This document shows, in pieces, positions 1 to 6,916 of a DNA stretch of 14,847 bases. Origin of the DNA: Synergistaceae bacterium (GTDB lineage Bacteria; Synergistota; Synergistia; Synergistales; Synergistaceae); the NCBI GenBank assembly GCA_030539135.1, contig JAUNSQ010000020.1, positions 1 through 14,847 on the forward strand, in the 5' to 3' direction. The notes beneath the pieces are model-generated. The model made no database searches. It was given only the letters and a program-made list of their open reading frames with translations, and was not told where the DNA came from. Positions within the stretch are counted from its first letter, which is position 1; every line of letters begins with the position of its first letter. The translations under genes and the position numbers were made by a program.

Positions 1-340
1 GTTTCGTAGAGCTTCCCGTCTTATCTCTCATGGCGACGGAACGAGCCATCATCTCAAAACCACCGGACGTATGTATAGTCAAAGCCCAGAGACCAAGCTC
101 TGAAAGCGGCTCGACTGCGGACGCGACGGTGTTTGGTATATCATGAAGTTTTAGGTCAAGAAACAACTTATATCCGCTGTCTATTATCTCTTTTAGGAAC
201 GGAGTTCCGCCAAGTGCGTAAAGTCTCGGTCCGATCTTTACATACGGCGTGGCCCTGTCAAGTCTTTCAAGCAGTTGACGCGCATCGTCAAGGGTCGGCA
301 CGTCAAGAGCCATTATAAGACCGCATGTGTTTTTATCCAA
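1..340 (-). CDS. pyrF: Orotidine 5'-phosphate decarboxylase, N-terminal part (cut by window edge)
   Basis: This enzyme decarboxylates OMP to UMP, the last step of de novo UMP synthesis in the cytoplasm. About 113 codons are present; the C-terminal half lies beyond the left edge. The translation has the first beta strand with ALDVP (residues 11-15), VKIG (34-37), and the OMP decarboxylase signature DLKLHDIPNT (62-71) carrying the catalytic Asp62, Lys64 and Asp67. I chose the TTG at 340 because GGAGGG at 348-353 stands 7 bases upstream. An in-frame ATG at 367 would add nine residues but has no visible ribosome site. The gene follows pyrC after a 164-base gap containing a terminator-like hairpin, so it may be transcribed separately or by readthrough from the pyrR-pyrB-pyrC unit. 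The family call is firm; the start is probable. Confidence 0.93.
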   Translation of the reverse strand, partial: MDKNTCGLIMALDVPTLDDARQLLERLDRATPYVKIGPRLYALGGTPFLKEIIDSGYKLFLDLKLHDIPNTVASAVEPLSELGLWALTIHTSGGFEMMARSVAMRDKTGSSTK

Positions 341-393
341 AAATAATCCCTCCGATATTATCGCCATATATGATAACTATAACATATTTATAA

Positions 394-412
394 TTTGCAG
401 GACTTCTGCAAA
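394..412. repeat. Short perfect inverted repeat upstream of pyrF
   Basis: TTTGCAG (394-400) and CTGCAAA (406-412) are perfect 7-base inverted arms around a 5-base spacer. The element lies 54 bases upstream of the pyrF start codon, in an AT-rich stretch with no clear -35/-10 pair that I would defend. It could be an operator or a small RNA hairpin. The sequence alone does not decide. Confidence 0.35.
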
Positions 413-430
413 ATGACAGTTTCTGATAAT

Positions 431-481
431 AAAAGGACCGCAAACGGCATTCGTCAAATTGAGATACGTCAGCGGCCCTTT
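431..481 (-). terminator. Terminator-like hairpin between pyrC and pyrF
   Basis: In the minus-strand RNA, AAAGGGCCGC (481-472) can pair with GCGGUCCUUU (441-432) over ten positions with one G-U wobble. A U-run at 434-431 follows, then AUUAUC. The loop is long (30 bases), so the fold is less certain than a compact terminator. It begins about 24 bases after the pyrC stop and would end the pyrR-pyrB-pyrC transcript, or act as a conditional terminator ahead of pyrF. Confidence 0.5.
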
Positions 482-504
482 ATATAATACATCTTAATAC
501 AGGA

Positions 505-1809
505 TTATAACTCTTCGTCATCCTCCCATATCTTACGTCCTTCAACGTATGTCGCCACCGGCCACGCAGTAAGGGCTATTCCCTCCCATGGACAGCAGCG
601 GGCTTTGCTCTTCCATGTCTGGCAGTCCACGATTCGCGTCCGTTCTTTATCAATGATCGTGATATCTGCGAACGAGCCTTCGTCAAGCCGTCCTAACGTC
701 TGCCATTTTTCCGGAAGGAGCGATGCGGGTGAACTCGTCATCTTTGTAAGGAGAAGTTCGAGAGGAATGTTTGGATAATTCTTCTCCTTATAATCAAGCA
801 GGACCGCTACCGCGCATTCAAGTGACGCGATGCCAAACGGGGCTTCCTGGAACGGTTCGTCTTTTTCATCCATGTGCCATGGCGCGTGGTCCGTAACGAT
901 GGCGTTGATAGTTCCATCCTGAAGTCCTTCCCAGAGCGCGGCTTGATCACCAGCGCTGCGCAGCGGAGGGTTGACCTTATAGCGTGAATTATATCCGCTG
1001 TTTATTACCGCATTTTCGTTCAGCGTAAGGTGATGGAAGGTCGTGTCGCATGTTACGTCGAGCCCTTCTTTCTTAGCCTGACGGATAAGTCCCAACGCCC
1101 CCTTGCTGCTGATATGCGTAAAGTGTATACGTCCGCCCGTCTCTCTCGTGAGCGCTATGCCACGCGCCACGTCTATCTCTTCCGAGGCGACGGGGATCCC
1201 TTTCAATCCGCTCAGCGCGCTTACGCGGCCTTCGTGTACCTGTCCGCCCTTGAAGAGACTGACCTCCTCCGGGTGTTCCATAATACGAGGTTCGTCTTTG
1301 CCAGTATAAAGAAGGGCCAAACGCAGAAGATTGCTCGTCGCGACGGGAGCGCCGTCGTCCGTGAAAAATACGGCTCCAGCCTCTGCCATTTTCAGCAGCT
1401 CCGCCATTTCTTTGCCTTCTCTGTCTTTGCTGACGCAGCCCGCGGGAAGTATGCGCGACGCCTTTGCCGCCTTCCCGTGGCTAAGCACATATTCTACAAG
1501 CGACGGCTCGGAGATCGCCGGCTTCGTGTTCGGCATCGCGACTAGGGTCGTAAAGCCACCCGCGGCTCCTGCGTTCGCGCCGGAAGAGATATCCTCGTTC
1601 CATTCGCCGCCAGGGTCTCTAAAATGCGCGTGGAGGTCAATGAAACCGGGCGAGAGTATTTTGCCGCCGCCCTCGACAAGTTCCGCGTCCGAGCACGTCA
1701 AACCGCTCCCAATTTTTACGACTTTCTCGTCCTCTACTAGCAGAGAATCGTCTTTTAAAAATTCCGTTCCGTTAAATATTTTAAATCCGCTGAATAAAAT
1801 CTTTCCCAT
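505..1809 (-). CDS. pyrC: Dihydroorotase (class I, PyrC type)
   Basis: This zinc amidohydrolase cyclises N-carbamoyl-aspartate to dihydroorotate, the third step of UMP synthesis. The protein is 434 residues, typical of class I enzymes. Visible active-site motifs are FIDLHAHFRDPG (57-67; metal ligands His60 and His62, substrate Arg64), MPNT (92-95), TDDG with Asp151 (150-153), EHPEE with His179, THISS with His232, and TDHAP with Asp307. The start is the ATG at 1809, which shares one base with the pyrB stop (TAATG) and has GGAGGTG 8 bases upstream inside the end of pyrB. A TTG farther upstream at 1830 is in frame but unnecessary. Tight coupling to pyrB fits co-translation of consecutive pathway enzymes. 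Class I dihydroorotases often pair physically with aspartate carbamoyltransferase, and the adjacency here is consistent with that, by inference. Confidence 0.96.
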   Translation of the reverse strand: MGKILFSGFKIFNGTEFLKDDSLLVEDEKVVKIGSGLTCSDAELVEGGGKILSPGFIDLHAHFRDPGGEWNEDISSGANAGAAGGFTTLVAMPNTKPAISEPSLVEYVLSHGKAAKASRILPAGCVSKDREGKEMAELLKMAEAGAVFFTDDGAPVATSNLLRLALLYTGKDEPRIMEHPEEVSLFKGGQVHEGRVSALSGLKGIPVASEEIDVARGIALTRETGGRIHFTHISSKGALGLIRQAKKEGLDVTCDTTFHHLTLNENAVINSGYNSRYKVNPPLRSAGDQAALWEGLQDGTINAIVTDHAPWHMDEKDEPFQEAPFGIASLECAVAVLLDYKEKNYPNIPLELLLTKMTSSPASLLPEKWQTLGRLDEGSFADITIIDKERTRIVDCQTWKSKARCCPWEGIALTAWPVATYVEGRKIWEDDEEL

Positions 1810-2765
1810 TATCTCGCACCTCCGCCGCAAAGATAGAGAAGCGCCATGCGTATCGCGACGCCGGACCGCACCTGCTCAAGTATCACGCTCTGATGACCGT
1901 CGGCGACTTCCGACGCTATTTCCACTCCTCGGTTGATCGGGCCCGGGTGCATGGCAAGCGCGCCCGGTTTAGCGTATGACATAAGGTCTTCGTCAGCGCC
2001 CCACCATGTATGATATTCGTCTACCGACGGGAAGAGCCCGTCCTGCTGGCGTTCTCTCTGTATTCTCAAAAGATAGACCATTTCAGCGCCTTCGACTGCT
2101 TTCCTCGGGTCTCTCTCATATTTGCATCCCAGCGCTTCAACGTCCCTCGGCATCATTGTCGGCGGCCCCGAAAGAACCACGTCGCAGCCGATGGTCTTAA
2201 ATCCTATGACGTCGCTGCGGGCGACTCTGCTGTGCAGCACGTCGCCTATCAGCGCGATCTTCTTCCCTTCAAGCGGGCCAAGATGCTTCCATGCCGTGTA
2301 CAAGTCGAGCAGAGCCTGCGTGGGGTGCGCGTGAGTACCGTCGCCCGCGTTAAGCACGATAGCCCTCTTTAGCTTTGACGCGAGATACTGAGGCGCGCCG
2401 ACGGCTCCATGGCGCATTACGACGATATCGGCCCCCATTGCTTCAAGCGTCCATGCGGTATCTCTCATCGTTTCGCCCTTCGCCGTGCTCGAACCAGATA
2501 CAGACCAGTTCACGACGTCGGCCGACAGCATCTTTTCAGCGAGTTCAAACGACACTCGCGTGCGCGTCGAATTCTCAAAGAAGAGGTTTACGCACATTTT
2601 TCCGCGGAGGACCGGGACTTTCTTTATCGGCCTGTCCATCACGTTCTCCATGTGTCTGGCCTGGTCGAGCAAGAAATACAACTCTTCTTTTGTCCATGTA
2701 TCAAGGTCGATGACGCTCTTATGACGCCAGACCATCTGTCCCGCTTCACTAGGCATCGCGCTCAC
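1809..2765 (-). CDS. pyrB: Aspartate carbamoyltransferase catalytic subunit
   Basis: It condenses carbamoyl phosphate with aspartate, the committed step of pyrimidine synthesis. At 318 residues it is the usual catalytic-chain length. The carbamoyl-phosphate motif FENSTRTR is at 63-70, the mobile-loop Lys in GSSTAKGET at 91-99, HPTQ at 147-150, the aspartate-binding region LLRIQRERQ at 232-240 and HPGPINRG at 273-280. I prefer the GTG start at 2765 because GAGGTGG (2772-2778) lies 6 bases upstream; an ATG at 2756 is also possible but is spaced too far. The start overlaps the last 17 bases of pyrR. No pyrI regulatory chain is encoded next to it, so allosteric control of the E. coli kind is not indicated here. 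Confidence 0.96.
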   Translation of the reverse strand: MSAMPSEAGQMVWRHKSVIDLDTWTKEELYFLLDQARHMENVMDRPIKKVPVLRGKMCVNLFFENSTRTRVSFELAEKMLSADVVNWSVSGSSTAKGETMRDTAWTLEAMGADIVVMRHGAVGAPQYLASKLKRAIVLNAGDGTHAHPTQALLDLYTAWKHLGPLEGKKIALIGDVLHSRVARSDVIGFKTIGCDVVLSGPPTMMPRDVEALGCKYERDPRKAVEGAEMVYLLRIQRERQQDGLFPSVDEYHTWWGADEDLMSYAKPGALAMHPGPINRGVEIASEVADGHQSVILEQVRSGVAIRMALLYLCGGGAR

Positions 2766-3300
2766 AGATTACCACCTCATCCTTTCCGTCAAGTTCGCTT
2801 ACTCTGACTTCTATTACTTCATTCTTCGACGTTGGCACGTTCTTTCCGCAGATATCCGCGTGTATCGGCAGTTCTCTGTGCCCTCTGTCGATTATCACGG
2901 CAAGCTGGACCTGCGCCGGACGGCCAAGGTCTACAAGGGCTTCTAAAGCGGCGCGCACGGTGCGCCCCGTGTATAGCACATCGTCGACAAGGAATACTTT
3001 CTTGCCTGATATGTCTTGAGGCATCCTAGTGCTGTGTACCATAGGCTGTTCAAAGAGTGTGGTAAGGTCGTCCCTGTAGAGCGTGATATCGAGCTCTCCG
3101 CATGGGACTTTCACGCCCTCGACTTCCTCGATTATTTTCTGTATGCGCCTTGCGAGATAGACGCCCCTTCTGTGTATCCCGACAAGCATCATATTGTCGG
3201 TACCTTTATTCTGCTCCACTATCTCGTTGGCTATCCTACGAATAACCCTGTTAAGATCCTGCGCGCTCATCAATTGTGCTTTTTCTCTCAGTTCAGCCAA
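2749..3300 (-). CDS. pyrR: Bifunctional pyr operon regulator / uracil phosphoribosyltransferase PyrR
   Basis: PyrR proteins bind pyr mRNA leaders in response to UMP/UTP, and many also convert uracil and PRPP to UMP. The 183-residue protein has the type I phosphoribosyltransferase fold. The PRPP-binding loop VFLVDDVLYTGRT is at 102-114, and the early VGIHRRG (40-46) and DITLYRDD (71-78) segments are typical of PyrR rather than of Upp. The start is TTG at 3300, supported by AGGAGG (3308-3313) seven bases upstream. It is the first structural gene of pyrR-pyrB-pyrC and follows directly after an intrinsic terminator, the place where attenuation would act. I could not find the usual PyrR RNA-binding loop in the leader, so whether this PyrR regulates its own operon is open. 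Confidence 0.95.
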   Translation of the reverse strand: MAELREKAQLMSAQDLNRVIRRIANEIVEQNKGTDNMMLVGIHRRGVYLARRIQKIIEEVEGVKVPCGELDITLYRDDLTTLFEQPMVHSTRMPQDISGKKVFLVDDVLYTGRTVRAALEALVDLGRPAQVQLAVIIDRGHRELPIHADICGKNVPTSKNEVIEVRVSELDGKDEVVICERDA

Positions 3301-3319
3301 TTCGCTTCCTCCTTTTAAT

Positions 3320-3355
3320 AAAAAAGAGACTGTCCATTAAATGAACAATCTCTTT
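3320..3355 (-). terminator. Attenuator-type intrinsic terminator in the pyrR leader
   Basis: In the minus-strand RNA, the arm at 3355-3342 pairs with 3336-3323 over 14 positions (twelve Watson-Crick, two G-U) around a 5-base UUUAA loop. A run of six U follows (3325-3320). It lies between the promoter and the pyrR ribosome site, only 6 bases ahead of the AGGAGG. It therefore cannot serve an upstream gene and is best read as a conditional terminator. An alternative pairing that would break it exists: AAUGAAC at 3433-3427 is perfectly complementary to GUUCAUU at 3346-3340 in the 5' arm. Confidence 0.85.
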
Positions 3356-3432
3356 GAATAGACAACAACCAATCTTTTGAAAAGACGAACGCAACCTATA
3401 TTATTTGTTCTCCGCATATCGCTGCCGTTCAT
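3337..3432 (-). CDS. Putative 31-residue pyr leader peptide (pyrL-like)
   Basis: A 31-codon ORF starts at the ATG at 3432. GGGGTGG (3438-3444) lies 5 bases upstream as a plausible ribosome site, about 24 bases after the predicted transcription start. The peptide begins MNGSDMRRTNN, is basic (several Arg and Lys, with RLFKRLVVV and SKRLFI in the second half) and matches no domain I know. Its TAA stop (3339-3337) falls at the loop of the terminator, so a ribosome translating it would cover the terminator's 5' arm. The second half is U-rich in RNA (3381-3357), where a UTP-starved polymerase would slow. This is the geometry of E. coli pyrL, where translation closely following polymerase prevents termination. 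The function is inferred from position; the peptide itself may not matter. Confidence 0.6.
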   Translation of the reverse strand: MNGSDMRRTNNIGCVRLFKRLVVVYSKRLFI

Positions 3433-3462
3433 TCTTTCCACCCCGCTTAAGACGTTGGGATG

Positions 3463-3491
3463 ATTATACTATTATTTTAGATTTTGTGCAA
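3463..3491 (-). promoter_or_regulatory. Sigma-70-type promoter of the pyrR-pyrB-pyrC operon
   Basis: On the minus strand, TTGCAC (3491-3486) and a perfect TATAAT (3468-3463) are separated by exactly 17 bases. Transcription would start near 3456, giving a leader of about 155 bases before pyrR. The -35 hexamer overlaps an imperfect palindrome (3487-3500), which would let a DNA-binding protein compete with polymerase. Confidence 0.85.
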
Positions 3492-3500
3492 TCGGTTGCA
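3487..3500. promoter_or_regulatory. Candidate operator over the pyrR -35 element
   Basis: TGCAATCGGTTGCA is an imperfect palindrome with a central CG, the general layout of LacI-family operators. Together with its left flank it reads TTTTGTGCAA-N4-TTGCA, which recurs in opposite orientation at 4989-5007. Position over the -35 suggests repression. The binding protein is unknown. Confidence 0.4.
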
Positions 3501-3530
3501 GATATTTTGATCAGATTATTTAATACACGC

Positions 3531-3556
3531 AAAAGAGAGGGCTTTCGCCCTCCCTC
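3531..3556 (-). terminator. Intrinsic terminator of the AGCS symporter gene
   Basis: In the minus-strand RNA, AGGGAGGGC (3555-3547) pairs with GCCCUCUCU (3542-3534), with one G-U, around a GAAA tetraloop. A short U-run ends at 3531. It starts 27 bases after the symporter stop codon and lies upstream of the pyr promoter, so it isolates the two units. Confidence 0.85.
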
Positions 3557-3582
3557 AAAAGTCAAATCAGCAATATAACGTC

Positions 3583-4968
3583 TTACTTCTTAAGTTCGCC
3601 GGAAGCGATTTTAGCGTCAAAATCAGCCGTGATCTTAATGAGCTGTTTTGTAAGGAGCAAAAGCCCGATAAGGTTAGGAATGGCCATCAACCCATTGAGC
3701 GTGTCCGAAAGATCCCAGAGGTTCGCGAGCACGCCGGCTCCACCCCATCCGCCAAGGACGATCAATATTATCCAGAAGACTTTAAACGGTTTGAGAACTA
3801 TTGGGCTCGGATTGTTGAAGAGATAGACAAGCGCAGTCTCGGCATACCAGTACCAGCCAAGGATAGTCGACAGCGCGAAGAGCGAAAGCGCGAGTGAAAG
3901 GACTATAACTCCGGGCGTTCCGAGCGTCATTTTGAACGCCGCAAGCGTGAGCTGGGATCCGGTAAGTTCCGGCTGTCCTGTGAGAACACCCGTGCAAAGC
4001 ACTGTGGTCGCCGTCAGCGTACAGATAACGATAGTGTCCATGAACACTTCAAAGAGTCCATAGAGACCCTGACGTACAGGATGGTCAACTTTAGAAGCGC
4101 TGTGAGCCATAGGAGCGGAGCCTAGACCTGCTTCGTTAGAGAAGACGCCACGAGCGACGCCGCGGGTCACTGCGGCTTTTACAGCCCATCCGGCGAGAGC
4201 TCCGGGGAGCGCCTGCGGATCGTGGAACGCGCCTGTGAACGCCATGCTTAACGCGCTGGGAAGCGCGTCAATATGTGTAATAATAACAGCAACTGCGCCA
4301 ATAATATAGAACACGGCCATAAACGGGACAAGATATACCGTAACAGTGGCTATCCTTGTAAGTCCACCCCAAATTACGAGGCCGACGAGAACGGCATGCA
4401 CAACCGCCGTATAGATGTGCGGGATACCAAACGCCATGGCAATTCCCTCTGTGGTCGAGTTAGCCTGAACCATATTCCCGATACCAAATGAGGCAAGGAA
4501 AGTAAATATCGCAAATATGACCGCGAGGAATTTAAGTCCAAGGGCCTTTTCAAGTATATACATTGTGCCGCCGCGATGCTGACCCATGTTGTCAACTTCA
4601 CGATAATGAACGGCGAGCGTGACTTCGCAGAATTTAGTCGTCATACCAAAGATAGCGGATATGAGCATCCAAACGACAGCTCCCGGTCCGCCAAGGTGCA
4701 GAGCCGTAGCGACGCCGGCGATGTTGCCCGTTCCGACCGTAGCCGCAAGCGCTGTCGCCATAGCGGCAAAGGAAGATATAGTACCTTCTTGGTCGCTCTT
4801 TTGTCTGATCCTTCCAAGCACTTCTCTAACCATAAGGCCAAAGTACCTGACCTGAGGAACTTTAAGCACTATCGTGAACCATACGCCAGTCCCGACGAGA
4901 AGAGTCAGCATCCATGGTCCCCATACTATTCCATTCAGCGTGCTGTTAAATTTCCAAAATACCTCCAT
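3583..4968 (-). CDS. Alanine or glycine:cation symporter (AGCS family)
   Basis: This inner-membrane, sodium- or proton-coupled carrier for alanine, glycine or related small amino acids has 461 residues with about ten hydrophobic segments. AGCS hallmarks are ATALAATVGTGNIAGVATA (71-89), the GGPGAVVWMLISAIFGMTTKF signature (93-113), the polar helix segment GNMVQAN (164-170), GVFSNEAGLGSAP (274-286) and the YWYAET region of a late helix. The start is the ATG at 4968 with AAGGAGGA 8 bases away. It stands alone between a candidate promoter and a terminator. The substrate cannot be fixed from sequence; alanine/glycine is the family norm. Such carriers are common in amino-acid-fermenting anaerobes. 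A possible operator at 4989-5002 lies in its leader. Confidence 0.95.
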   Translation of the reverse strand: MEVFWKFNSTLNGIVWGPWMLTLLVGTGVWFTIVLKVPQVRYFGLMVREVLGRIRQKSDQEGTISSFAAMATALAATVGTGNIAGVATALHLGGPGAVVWMLISAIFGMTTKFCEVTLAVHYREVDNMGQHRGGTMYILEKALGLKFLAVIFAIFTFLASFGIGNMVQANSTTEGIAMAFGIPHIYTAVVHAVLVGLVIWGGLTRIATVTVYLVPFMAVFYIIGAVAVIITHIDALPSALSMAFTGAFHDPQALPGALAGWAVKAAVTRGVARGVFSNEAGLGSAPMAHSASKVDHPVRQGLYGLFEVFMDTIVICTLTATTVLCTGVLTGQPELTGSQLTLAAFKMTLGTPGVIVLSLALSLFALSTILGWYWYAETALVYLFNNPSPIVLKPFKVFWIILIVLGGWGGAGVLANLWDLSDTLNGLMAIPNLIGLLLLTKQLIKITADFDAKIASGELKK

Positions 4969-4988
4969 GTATAAATCCTCCTTGACTA

Positions 4989-5002
4989 TGCAATGCGTTG
5001 CA
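4989..5002. promoter_or_regulatory. Candidate operator in the symporter leader
   Basis: TGCAATGCGTTGCA differs from the element at 3487-3500 only in its two central bases. Read on the minus strand it carries the same TTTTGTGCAA-N4-TTGCA extended form (5007-4989). It sits about 25 to 40 bases downstream of the predicted start site and just ahead of the ribosome site. A bound protein here could block elongation or initiation. The regulator is not known. Confidence 0.4.
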
Positions 5003-5034
5003 CAAAAATATTACCAAGCTCATGTTAAGTTAGA

Positions 5035-5063
5035 AGAATACCATTTTTAAAATACTTTGTCTA
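5035..5063 (-). promoter_or_regulatory. Candidate promoter of the AGCS symporter gene
   Basis: On the minus strand, TAGACA (5063-5058; five of six consensus bases) is followed after 17 bases by TATTCT (5040-5035; four of six). This would give a leader of about 60 bases. It is the best pair I can see in the gap, but it is moderate in strength. Confidence 0.45.
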
Positions 5064-5272
5064 CATTTAGAGCAATACCTTAATAATTATCAGCTGCAAT
5101 TGCTTTGCGAGAAATGCCTTATAAAAGAACAGAACTACCCAACATTTCATAGTAAGTCAAAGTATTTCAGGAGATATAGAATATAAAATAAATTCTTTTG
5201 GATATATGAGATAACCGGCGGGGCTCGTCGGCTCCATATCGCTGCAACAAACAACCGACAATAATAGGCGCG

Positions 5273-6904
5273 CTATCTAATAATAGTTATCCTTGAATCC
5301 ACCTTTGGCGAAAGCACCCTGTTATATTTGCTTTCAATATAATCGTCAAACACACTCATATCCGTCTTTTTAAGGTCGACCACCTTGATTTTATCCCATG
5401 TTCTTAGAGTAAAATCGGAACCGCATACTGTATATGTCTTCGCGTCGTCGAGCGGTCTGCCGTTGACTTCTACGCCGATAACGCGTTCGCCGGGCCGTAT
5501 CATCTTCCTGTTCACGACAAGCGCGGGTGTCCTCCTAAGGTTGTATGTGACCCGAAGCCCCGAAACCTGAAGAAACTCTCCGGGGGATGTCCTAACGCTC
5601 GGGTCGTAAGAATCGTTGTCGCCTTTCAGCGACGAGGCGGATATCTCAAGCTGCTTTCTTATCTCCGCTCCGGTCGCCACAGCAAGTTCCACAACATCCG
5701 CGAACGGCAGCAGGTCCAGCATATCTGCCGGAGAAAATTCTCCCTTTGGTATGACTCGCCCAATACGCAGAGCTCCCCCGTTCGCTATTCCAATATCGGC
5801 GCCGCCAAAACTGCGCATGGCATCGGCAAGTATATCGCCCATCGCGTTCTCTCTCGTCCTTGCGGCTTCTTTGCGAACGTCTACAGTATTCGTAAACACG
5901 GCCACCGGGTTGCCAAGTTTAAGATTTTTTGACATCCTGTCCATGGCTGTTTTTCCGACGCCGCTTATCCATTTAGTCTCAGGAGTTTTAAGTTCGACCT
6001 CAAGGAGCCTCCAATTTGATTTTACAGGGTCAAGCTTCCCACCTTTGACCACTATATCGAACCTTCCGATGTATCGCCCGTCAAGCCCGGCCTGCCCAAT
6101 AATTACGGGCGATCCGTCCGGACCTGTCACGATGGTCTTGTTCCTTATGGCGTCATGCGAATGGCCCCCGACTATAATATTTATGCCCGCAACTTCCTTG
6201 GCGAGTTTTATGTCGTAGTCCAGTCCAATATGGTTGACCGCTATTATGACGTCGACGTTCCTCTCTTTCAATTCGGCGACATATTTCTTTGCCGCAGATA
6301 TGACGTCCTGTTCTATGGAGAACCCCGTCGGGTCGCTTATCACAGATTTAAGGGTCGGAGTAACAAGGCCGAAGCATCCGACCGTAACGCCGCCCCTTTT
6401 TATGATCGCGGTATTATGAAAACATGCGTCCGTGGCTTTGTCGTCAAACGTAATATTCGAGGCAAGGACGGGAAATTTTAGAGTTTTGCCAAGTTTTGCC
6501 AGCGTTGAGACCCCTGCGTCAAAATCATGGTTTCCAAGCACGCCGACGTCAAACCCCAACCGCGTCAGGATAGAATATTCGGGCTTTCCAGCAAACGCGG
6601 CCCCTTTCATCCCGAGCATGATATCTCCGGCTTCGATAAGGAAAATAGGCGCGGAATCCTGCGCTTTGATTTTCTTTCTTTCTTCCTCTAAAAGCCACAG
6701 CGCTTTTGTCATCCCGCCAACTTCCACGGCCTCGTCGCCGCTCGCCTCCCTGTATGGCAGGATATAGCTGTGCGGGTCGTTAAGCATTAAGATGTGAAAA
6801 CGTTTCTCTCCGTTGTTTCCAGCACAAACTCCCACAAATACAAGCGTTAAAATCGTTACACAGAAACATAGGACAAACTTTTTGCACGAATTGCGAAAAG
6901 TCAT
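5273..6904 (-). CDS. Exported 5'-nucleotidase/UshA-type metallophosphoesterase
   Basis: This 543-residue protein likely removes phosphate from nucleotides or related esters outside the cytoplasm. Residues 1-28 form a signal peptide (Lys/Arg start, hydrophobic core 10-26), with VCA before a plausible signal peptidase I site. The N-terminal metal-binding domain shows all family motifs: NDPH (Asp43, His45), GD (Asp94), GNHD (125-128), NH (His225) and GGHSH (His248, His250). The C-terminal 5'-nucleotidase domain starts near 340 and includes a MGDILADAMR segment, IANGGALR and LLPFADVVE. The ATG at 6904 has GGGAG 8 bases upstream, inside the end of the thioesterase gene, so the two are co-transcribed. 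The normal motif NDxHG reads NDPHS here, a mild deviation. Substrate (nucleotide, UDP-sugar or cyclic nucleotide) is undecided. Confidence 0.9.
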   Translation of the reverse strand: MTFRNSCKKFVLCFCVTILTLVFVGVCAGNNGEKRFHILMLNDPHSYILPYREASGDEAVEVGGMTKALWLLEEERKKIKAQDSAPIFLIEAGDIMLGMKGAAFAGKPEYSILTRLGFDVGVLGNHDFDAGVSTLAKLGKTLKFPVLASNITFDDKATDACFHNTAIIKRGGVTVGCFGLVTPTLKSVISDPTGFSIEQDVISAAKKYVAELKERNVDVIIAVNHIGLDYDIKLAKEVAGINIIVGGHSHDAIRNKTIVTGPDGSPVIIGQAGLDGRYIGRFDIVVKGGKLDPVKSNWRLLEVELKTPETKWISGVGKTAMDRMSKNLKLGNPVAVFTNTVDVRKEAARTRENAMGDILADAMRSFGGADIGIANGGALRIGRVIPKGEFSPADMLDLLPFADVVELAVATGAEIRKQLEISASSLKGDNDSYDPSVRTSPGEFLQVSGLRVTYNLRRTPALVVNRKMIRPGERVIGVEVNGRPLDDAKTYTVCGSDFTLRTWDKIKVVDLKKTDMSVFDDYIESKYNRVLSPKVDSRITIIR

Positions 6905-6916
6905 ACAAGATGCTCC

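Larger units (their letters stand above)
4969..5272. other. 304-base AT-rich intergenic region
   Basis: No coding sequence is supported here on either strand. It holds the symporter ribosome site (4976-4983), the candidate operator (4989-5002) and a candidate promoter (5035-5063). I see no convincing terminator for the 5'-nucleotidase gene that ends at 5273. The only GC-rich hairpin (near 5217-5234) is weak, favours the plus strand and has no U-run. The middle (5100-5210) is AT-rich without a motif I can name. Confidence 0.6.

Noticed and set aside
1030..1545. 171-codon plus-strand open frame opposite pyrC
   Set aside because: Antisense to conserved dihydroorotase motifs, Arg- and Phe-rich without a known fold; no promoter or operon context on the plus strand.
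1331..1936. 201-codon open frame on the plus strand opposite pyrC
   Set aside because: It is rich in Ser, Pro and Ala, lacks a recognisable domain and is fully antisense to the well-supported pyrC and pyrB ends; a shadow of third-position bias.
3582..4968. Symporter gene as a small mobile element bounded by the TTTTGTGCAA inverted repeats
   Set aside because: There is no transposase, no target-site duplication that I can see, and the repeats are themselves palindromic and sit at promoter or leader positions, so operators fit better.
5217..5234. GC-rich hairpin after the 5'-nucleotidase gene as its terminator
   Set aside because: The stem has only five pairs with a wobble on the plus strand, a mismatch on the minus strand, and no U-run.
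5616..6218. 200-codon open frame on the plus strand opposite the 5'-nucleotidase gene
   Set aside because: Composition is a Ser/Pro/Ala/Ile-rich mirror of the real gene, with no motif and no ribosome site that stands out.
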